In this document: positions 42,574 through 46,066 of the stretch, in pieces
Numbering within the stretch: the stretch's first letter is position 1
Layout of the letters: every line of letters begins with the position of its first letter
Assembly (NCBI GenBank): GCA_944324365.1
Contig: CALUWA010000013.1
Coordinates: 1 to 46,066, forward strand
Reading direction: 5' to 3'
Length of the DNA: 46,066 nt
Origin: Candidatus Gastranaerophilales bacterium
GTDB lineage: Bacteria > Cyanobacteriota > Vampirovibrionia > Gastranaerophilales > Gastranaerophilaceae
Program-made: the position numbers and the translations under genes
Notes under the pieces: model-generated
Databases searched by the model: none
The model's input: the letters and a program-made list of their open reading frames with translations, nothing else
What the model was told of the DNA's origin: nothing

Positions 42574-43926
42574 TTATAAATTCAGCGCATGTGAAAACAA
42601 TTCCGCAGCTTTGAGGTTGTAAGCCTGGCCGTCAGCCTTTGTAAACAGATTTTTCCAGTGGCTTAACGGGGTGCCGTCTTGAGAATAGGAAGGGTTTGTC
42701 ATCATAAGATGGTGGGTAGAAGTGTCATATCTCAGCGGAAATAAATCTTCCATCTGCATAAAACTCGGTAGCTTGTCGCTTGGATATTCGTATGCAAACA
42801 GGCAGTTGTTTAGTTTGTTAAGTCTGTCCTCATAGCTTGAGCCGCCCATGTTGTTATCATTTGAAACTTCAATTCCCGGGGCGTAATCCCTCGAAAACTT
42901 AAATTTTTCCGCCCATTGTTTCACATTTTCAAAGTTGTCCGGAACTATAAAGGCAGTTCCCGCGGTCAGCCCCATGTTTTTGTATCTGTCAAAATCTCCG
43001 GTGCTTTTTTCTCCGACAAAACTAAGCGTTGTTTTGCCGCTTCGGGTTCTGATTTCGTTCAGAATATATTGCATTTGAGCATATTCCGGCAAATCTCCTA
43101 CGCCTGTGTAATTTTCGCAGTCATAGCCTCCGATATGTTTTGCCGAATCAAAAAATATGCACTCAAATCCCAGGTTTATAAGTTTCACATGATCGTTTAT
43201 GAATATTTCCTGGTGTTCCGGGTTACACCAGCTAAAGCCTTCTTCCCTGTCAGGGTACGCTGTTTTTATCTGGTCGGCAGAGATGACCGTTCTAAATCCG
43301 GTTTTAAGTCCGCGGAAATGTGCCAAGTCATTAAAAGCTATAATTTGTTCTTCGGGAGAAATTTTGTCTGTAATATCAAAATCTATAATATTCCCGCTGT
43401 ACCCTGTGTTTAATTTTATTCCATAGATTGAATTTTCTTCAAACGGCCCTTTGTTGCGGCCGTCACCGTAAATATTCGGAAAAATCTGGGATAAGATTAT
43501 ACAGTTTGCCCAGCTTTTTGCAGACGGCGGAATCGCCGGAAGGATTTTTATGGAACTGAGTATGCCGTTTTTCGTAATATCCCTGTGCATTTCTGCTATT
43601 GCACGGTTATTAATTTCAATATAATTTGCAAGCCTTCCCCACTTATCTCCGTAGTTTGGGCTTTCTATATTTTCCGGGAATTTCTGGAAAAACTCATCAC
43701 ATTCACATAGGGTTACGATTGATTCTACGGCTTTTTTCACGGAGCGTCTTAAAAGCTGATAAGGTAAAATATTTGCAATCCATTTTTTCTTCCCGGAAAT
43801 GTATTCATGTTCCTTGGTCCAATTATCATAGTGCAGAGTGGTATTATGTCCGAGTGCTTTTAGTAATTTGTTTACTGTGTTCATAAGTTCATTATTTGAC
43901 GTGAAAGGGGTGTTTACATTCCACAA
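42574..43926 (-). CDS. TIM-barrel glycoside hydrolase-like (distant GH13-type) protein
   Basis: Up to 450 residues. A barrel is suggested by alternating beta and alpha segments. GFECIFFDSAKHIGG (Asp260 after the strand, His later) looks like GH13 region II and LSFVGEKS (Glu306) like region III. FRTVISADQI and TAGTAFIVPDNFENV follow. No signal peptide. The start is uncertain: TTG 43926 and ATG 43884 both lack a good ribosome binding site. It has no close resemblance to the protein at 24158 beyond the catalytic layout. It is divergently oriented to the TPR gene, 60 bases away. Confidence 0.55.
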   Translation of the reverse strand: MWNVNTPFTSNNELMNTVNKLLKALGHNTTLHYDNWTKEHEYISGKKKWIANILPYQLLRRSVKKAVESIVTLCECDEFFQKFPENIESPNYGDKWGRLANYIEINNRAIAEMHRDITKNGILSSIKILPAIPPSAKSWANCIILSQIFPNIYGDGRNKGPFEENSIYGIKLNTGYSGNIIDFDITDKISPEEQIIAFNDLAHFRGLKTGFRTVISADQIKTAYPDREEGFSWCNPEHQEIFINDHVKLINLGFECIFFDSAKHIGGYDCENYTGVGDLPEYAQMQYILNEIRTRSGKTTLSFVGEKSTGDFDRYKNMGLTAGTAFIVPDNFENVKQWAEKFKFSRDYAPGIEVSNDNNMGGSSYEDRLNKLNNCLFAYEYPSDKLPSFMQMEDLFPLRYDTSTHHLMMTNPSYSQDGTPLSHWKNLFTKADGQAYNLKAAELFSHALNL

Positions 43927-43986
43927 AAAGGTTATTTAGGCTTGTAATTTTATTTGATTTTTCGTATTATTTTTGAGGAGAAATTT

Positions 43987-44487
43987 ATGGATAATCAGGA
44001 TTATAAACATTTTTTGCAAATAGGGATAGAAAAGACAAATCATGGTAAATTTGATGAAGCGCTTGAAGCATTGGATAAGGCAGAAGAATTAAATCCAAAT
44101 TCTGCAACCGTGTATTTTTCGAGAGCAGTTGTGTTTCATAATCAGATGGATTTGGAATCTGCCTATGAAAATTATACAAAGGCAATTCAATGTGATGAAA
44201 AAATGACAGATGCGTATTACAATCGTGCGCAGGTTGTTATGTTGAAAGACAAAGAGGATAAAGAGGCGCTGAAAGGAGCATTGGCGGATTTGAATAAATC
44301 AATTGAACTTGATAACAAATTTGTTGATGCGTATTATTATGCAGCTGTTATAAAAAAGGTGCTGGAAGATTATAACGGCGCGCTTGAATATTTAAATAAA
44401 GCTCTTGAAATAGAACCAAATGCGGTTTATTCGCGGGCATTAAAAAAACTGATTTTGCAAAAATATTTAAAACGGAATGAAGAGTGA
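43987..44487 (+). CDS. Tetratricopeptide repeat protein
   Basis: A 166-residue protein from ATG 43987 with GAGGAG seven bases upstream; the longer frame from 43954 includes that ribosome binding site. Four TPR units are visible: GKFDEALEALDKAEELNPNS, ATVYFSRAVVFHNQMDLESA, TDAYYNRAQVVMLKDKEDKE and VDAYYYAAVIKKVLEDYNGA. It is probably a protein-protein interaction adaptor; the partner is unknown. It ends just upstream of the small RNA/peptide locus. Confidence 0.85.
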   Translation: MDNQDYKHFLQIGIEKTNHGKFDEALEALDKAEELNPNSATVYFSRAVVFHNQMDLESAYENYTKAIQCDEKMTDAYYNRAQVVMLKDKEDKEALKGALADLNKSIELDNKFVDAYYYAAVIKKVLEDYNGALEYLNKALEIEPNAVYSRALKKLILQKYLKRNEE

Positions 44488-44512
44488 AAATAGGCTATTC
44501 TATTAATCACAC

Positions 44513-44543
44513 TTGACAAACCGGCGAAGATAGTAAATAATAT
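44513..44543 (+). promoter_or_regulatory. Promoter of the antisense small RNA
   Basis: Perfect TTGACA at 44513-44518; the -10 is AATAAT at 44536-44541 (17-base spacer) or TAATAT at 44538-44543. The start is expected near 44549. Confidence 0.65.
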
Positions 44544-44585
44544 AAGAACAGGGTGGCAGCTTACCAGACTGCCGGATATCCTGAA

Positions 44586-44596
44586 GAAATCGAAGT
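44586..44596 (+). repeat. Direct repeat A of the type I module
   Basis: GAAATCGAAGT in the small RNA, identical to 44714-44724. Because the two genes are transcribed in opposite directions, the RNAs are complementary here. Confidence 0.8.
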
Positions 44597-44629
44597 GGCT
44601 CTTATCTATCTAGGTGAGAGCCGCTTTTT
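44595..44629 (+). terminator. Terminator of the small RNA, overlapping the toxin stop
   Basis: GTGGCTCT...AGAGCCGC stem (44595-44624) followed by TTTTT. It terminates the plus-strand RNA. The same hairpin contains the last codons and stop of the minus-strand peptide; on that strand the T-run is weaker. Confidence 0.8.
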
Positions 44630-44682
44630 ATTATGTACAAAATCAAGAAAAGCAGAATTAAGCTTAAATTGATATTTTCCAT
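44602..44682 (-). CDS. 26-residue hydrophobic peptide, candidate type I toxin
   Basis: ATG at 44682 follows a near-perfect AAAGGAGGT (44688-44696) by five bases. The peptide starts MENIN, has a hydrophobic core LSLILLFLILYII and a polar tail KSGSHLDR, ending at TAA 44602-44604. This is the plan of Fst/Ldr/Ibs-type toxins: one short membrane helix with a charged end, expected to insert in the inner membrane. The transcript should start near 44770 with an 88-nt leader. A convergent small RNA overlaps its 3' end. Toxicity has not been shown; the gene model rests on start, ribosome binding site and context. Confidence 0.65.
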   Translation of the reverse strand: MENINLSLILLFLILYIIKSGSHLDR

Positions 44683-44713
44683 AAGCGACCTCCTTTCCTC
44701 GGAACTATCGACC

Positions 44714-44724
44714 GAAATCGAAGT
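44714..44724 (+). repeat. Direct repeat B of the type I module
   Basis: GAAATCGAAGT on the plus strand, so the toxin leader carries ACTTCGATTTC about 32 bases before its ATG. In the leader RNA it is partly displayed in a UCGA-UUUCGG-UCGA hairpin loop. Confidence 0.8.
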
Positions 44725-44776
44725 ATTAACTGTTGTGCCGAAGGTTCTTAGAAAAGGATATCTTTTACCCTGCGAG

Positions 44777-44782
44777 ATTATA
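44777..44782 (-). promoter_or_regulatory. Promoter -10 of the toxin gene
   Basis: Minus strand TATAAT at 44777-44782. The -35 position (44800-44805, CAAGAA) is poor. Transcription would start near 44770. Confidence 0.55.
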
Positions 44783-44825
44783 TTATCATAAAATAAATGT
44801 TCTTGTATTTAAGCCTGTATAAAAT

Positions 44826-44859
44826 AAAAAGGACAATAACAAAAGTTATTGTCCTTTTT
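44826..44859 (-). terminator. Terminator of the original tRNA-Val gene
   Basis: AAAAAGGACAATAAC-AAAA-GTTATTGTCCTTTTT, a perfect 15-bp stem immediately after the 3' CCA of the tRNA fragment. Confidence 0.85.
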
Positions 44860-44860
44860 A

Positions 44861-44906
44861 TGGTGGGCGTTAGAAGACTCGAACTTCTGACCCTCTCCTT
44901 GTAAGT
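44861..44906 (-). pseudogene. 3' fragment of tRNA-Val (TAC), prophage attachment site
   Basis: The minus strand reads from the anticodon loop CTTACAA through GGAGA, variable loop, T-arm AGAAG-TTCGAGT-CTTCT and the acceptor end AACGCCCACCA with encoded CCA. The 5' half is absent; unrelated AT-rich sequence follows from 44907. With lysis genes beyond it, this is the att core left when a phage integrated into tRNA-Val. The intact tRNA should be at the other end of the prophage. Confidence 0.75.
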
Positions 44907-45105
44907 TATTATTCATTATTTTTTATGTTTTTTATATTTTTTATAAATTTTCTAAAATGTTCAATATTAAGGGGTTTTAGCCGAACCTTTTAATTTTGAA
45001 TATTTTATATTTTTCATTTTTTTTATGTTTTTTCAAAAAAATGTGAGAATTTTGTGAGCATAAAATTTCTTCACTAAAAATTTCAAATTATTTTTTTTAA
45101 CAAAA
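44907..45105. other. AT-rich prophage end without a gene
   Basis: Very AT-rich sequence with T-runs and no supported ORF, between the att fragment and the terminator of the lysis genes. An integrase is not on this side. Confidence 0.6.
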
Positions 45106-45136
45106 CAAAAAGCCTCCCGAATTTTTCGAGAGGCTT
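45106..45136 (-). terminator. Terminator of the prophage lysis genes
   Basis: AAGCCTC (45110-45116) pairs with GAGGCTT (45130-45136), with an inner CGAA/TTCG, and on the minus strand is followed by a T-run. Confidence 0.85.
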
Positions 45137-45160
45137 AACAATTAATACTAAGAAAGGAAT

Positions 45161-45556
45161 TTAAGTAATGGTTAATGCTTGTTTGCGGTTATGACCTTTA
45201 TTGTAAGAGATATGCGTCCATTGATTGTATTCATTTAAACACTGGTCAAATTCAATGTCAGAGTTTTTTACAAATTCAACTACCTGTTTTGGCGTCATTC
45301 CGTTTACTACAAAGTCACACGCCTGGCCGTATAGATGTTGAGAATTAGAAACGCCACCTACAAATTTGTTAACTGCGGGGCTTCTGAATCCGGAAGTAAT
45401 TACCATTGGCTTGCCAAGTTTATCCCTCAATGGCTGTAGCACGTAATATATCAAGTCTAATAAGTTGTCCAAGGAATTTATGTCAGGGGTGTTATTTAAC
45501 CCGCTTTTCGCTGCCGTGTCTGATTTCACCAGTTCAGATATAGTAAAATTTAACAT
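45161..45556 (-). CDS. Phage endolysin, peptidase M15A-like
   Basis: A 131-residue protein of the M15A (D-Ala-D-Ala carboxypeptidase-like) type. TSGFRSPAVNKFVGGVSNSQ leads into HLYGQACDF, giving the zinc ligands His and Asp, and WTHISY gives the third His. Phages use such single-domain peptidases to cut peptidoglycan at lysis. Its ATG overlaps the stop of the upstream holin-like gene (TAATG). No signal peptide, so it depends on a holin. Confidence 0.88.
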   Translation of the reverse strand: MLNFTISELVKSDTAAKSGLNNTPDINSLDNLLDLIYYVLQPLRDKLGKPMVITSGFRSPAVNKFVGGVSNSQHLYGQACDFVVNGMTPKQVVEFVKNSDIEFDQCLNEYNQWTHISYNKGHNRKQALTIT

Positions 45557-45942
45557 TATTTATTACCTCGCTTGTAAATAACTTCTTCAACAGTTGTAAG
45601 CCGCCTGTCTATGCTTTCCACGGTAGAATTTGTCTGACTTATAGATGTGTTTGTTTGCCTTATATGCTCATCAAGTTTTGCCGCTATACTGTCCATCTTT
45701 GCAAAATGTGAGCCCAGAAATATAAGGCATCCGGCAAATGTAAATACAGCACCAATTGCCCAGCGTTTTATCTCTAAGAGGACATTGAACATTAAGTTAA
45801 CTTTAGCTGTTATCGTCAATTCATCAGGATGTTCAGGGTCACCGAAAAGAAAATGATTTATTCTGTCAAGTTGCCCTTTGAGCAACATGTGATGCTCGTA
45901 ACATTCTTTTGCCTGAACCGGTCTTTCTTCTGTCATCTCCAT
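45556..45942 (-). CDS. Phage holin-like or spanin-like single-pass membrane protein
   Basis: A 128-residue protein. Residues about 60-80 are the single hydrophobic helix (AIGAVFTFAGCLIFLGSHF), followed by a long polar coiled-coil-like tail (IAAKLDEHIRQTNTSISQTN, VESIDRRLTTVEEV). It is placed immediately before the endolysin and after a DUF1353-like gene, a usual lysis-cassette order. Whether it is a true holin is not certain. The ATG at 45942 lies 10 bases inside the previous gene. Confidence 0.7.
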   Translation of the reverse strand: MEMTEERPVQAKECYEHHMLLKGQLDRINHFLFGDPEHPDELTITAKVNLMFNVLLEIKRWAIGAVFTFAGCLIFLGSHFAKMDSIAAKLDEHIRQTNTSISQTNSTVESIDRRLTTVEEVIYKRGNK

Positions 45943-46066
45943 TTCCCCGCTTTAAAATTCTTTAACCACTGCCAGAAATCAACAGCCATATACATAATCT
46001 GTGCTTTTAAGGGGCTTACACCTTCGTTTAGTAAGGCTGTCTTGAATATTCGGCTTGCAAATCTCC
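45933..46066 (-). CDS. Phage protein, C-terminal part, DUF1353-like (partial)
   Basis: An open frame enters from the right edge and ends at TGA 45933-45935, giving 43 residues including FASRIFKTALLNEGVSPLKA and QIMYMAVDFWQWLKNF. The pattern of a small-residue/aromatic helix then MY.AV..W resembles the C-terminus of DUF1353 proteins found in phage lysis regions. It overlaps the start of the holin-like gene by 10 bases. The identity is tentative because only the end is visible. Confidence 0.5.
   Translation of the reverse strand, partial: RFASRIFKTALLNEGVSPLKAQIMYMAVDFWQWLKNFKAGKWR

Larger units (their letters stand above)
44549..44630 (+). ncRNA. Candidate antitoxin small RNA (RNA II-like)
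   Basis: An approximately 80-nt transcript is bounded by a promoter and a strong terminator. It contains CAGG...CCTG closing an inner GGCAG/CTGCC hairpin (44549-44584), then the 11-base direct repeat GAAATCGAAGT (44586-44596), then the terminator hairpin. It is antisense to the end of the peptide gene at 44602-44682 and carries an 11-base match complementary to that gene's 5' leader (44714-44724). I found no resemblance to SRP RNA, 6S RNA, tmRNA or RNase P RNA. The role as type I antitoxin is inference from the layout. Confidence 0.6.

Noticed and set aside
43954..43986. N-terminal extension of the TPR protein
   Set aside because: It reads through the Shine-Dalgarno GAGGAG of ATG 43987.
44549..44630. 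Small RNA as SRP RNA, 6S RNA or a riboswitch
   Set aside because: It lacks the SRP GGAAGGAAGCA-like apical motif and the long 6S bulged stem, and it does not precede a gene as a riboswitch should. Antisense placement explains it better.

Overview
The window looks like a chromosomal piece of an uncultured, low-G+C, Gram-negative-type bacterium. The best fit is the gut Melainabacteria/Vampirovibrionia (Gastranaerophilales-like), non-photosynthetic relatives of Cyanobacteria. That placement is inference. It rests on the AT-rich base composition, a two-partner-secretion adhesin and MsbA-like exporter (outer membrane), a TLAEVLITLGIIGV-type pseudopilin, unrelated proteins that share a short N-terminal SF[RQ][GS]-like motif, and many dispersed GTCATTGCGAG / GTCATTCTGAG repeats between genes.

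Layout. Positions 1-980: 5' end of a membrane or exported protein gene (minus strand), then about 0.9 kb of repeat-rich noncoding DNA. 979-1599: a NifX/NifB-like domain with an N-terminal DNA-binding-like extension. 1684-5824 (minus): a 1277-residue calpain-like cysteine protease and a small partner. 5825-7238: repeats, then a pseudopilin whose translation start seems to depend on a ten-guanine tract. 7285-8424: a membrane-anchored amidohydrolase. 8537-8608: tRNA-Gln. 8701-12918 (minus): a giant secreted adhesin with a long Asp-rich repeat and, unexpectedly, a C-terminal PilZ domain. 13123-16101 (minus): Wzx-like flippase, soluble histidine kinase and NarL-type regulator. 16370-21601: RmuC, a radical SAM enzyme, a DtxR-type metal regulator with its putative operator, and two lineage-type membrane proteins. 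21694-21786 (minus): an unannotated 30-residue Met-rich peptide gene with its own promoter and terminator. 21966-26449: MsbA-like ABC exporter, a small protein and a GH13-like protein.

26513-38437 is one long plus-strand polysaccharide operon: a WecG/TagA transferase, half a transketolase, a YhcH-type protein, a HAD phosphatase, a GT4 transferase, a tandem RgpF-like protein, the full dTDP-rhamnose set (rfbC, B, D, A), UDP-xylose synthase, UDP-glucose dehydrogenase and a second, diverged RmlA-like nucleotidyltransferase. It probably supplies dTDP-rhamnose, UDP-glucuronate and UDP-xylose for a surface glycan exported with the flippase. Downstream are recN, a zinc-ribbon/SPFH fusion, a sigma-70 factor, a GH-like protein and a TPR protein.

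The right end holds the most interesting locus (about 44513-44805). It is a compact convergent pair: a plus-strand small RNA with promoter and terminator, and a minus-strand 26-residue hydrophobic peptide gene with a strong ribosome binding site. The two transcripts overlap at the terminator and also share an 11-base direct repeat. This is the architecture of Fst/par-type type I toxin-antitoxin modules. Just beyond it, a 3' fragment of tRNA-Val marks the attachment site of a prophage whose lysis genes run off the window.
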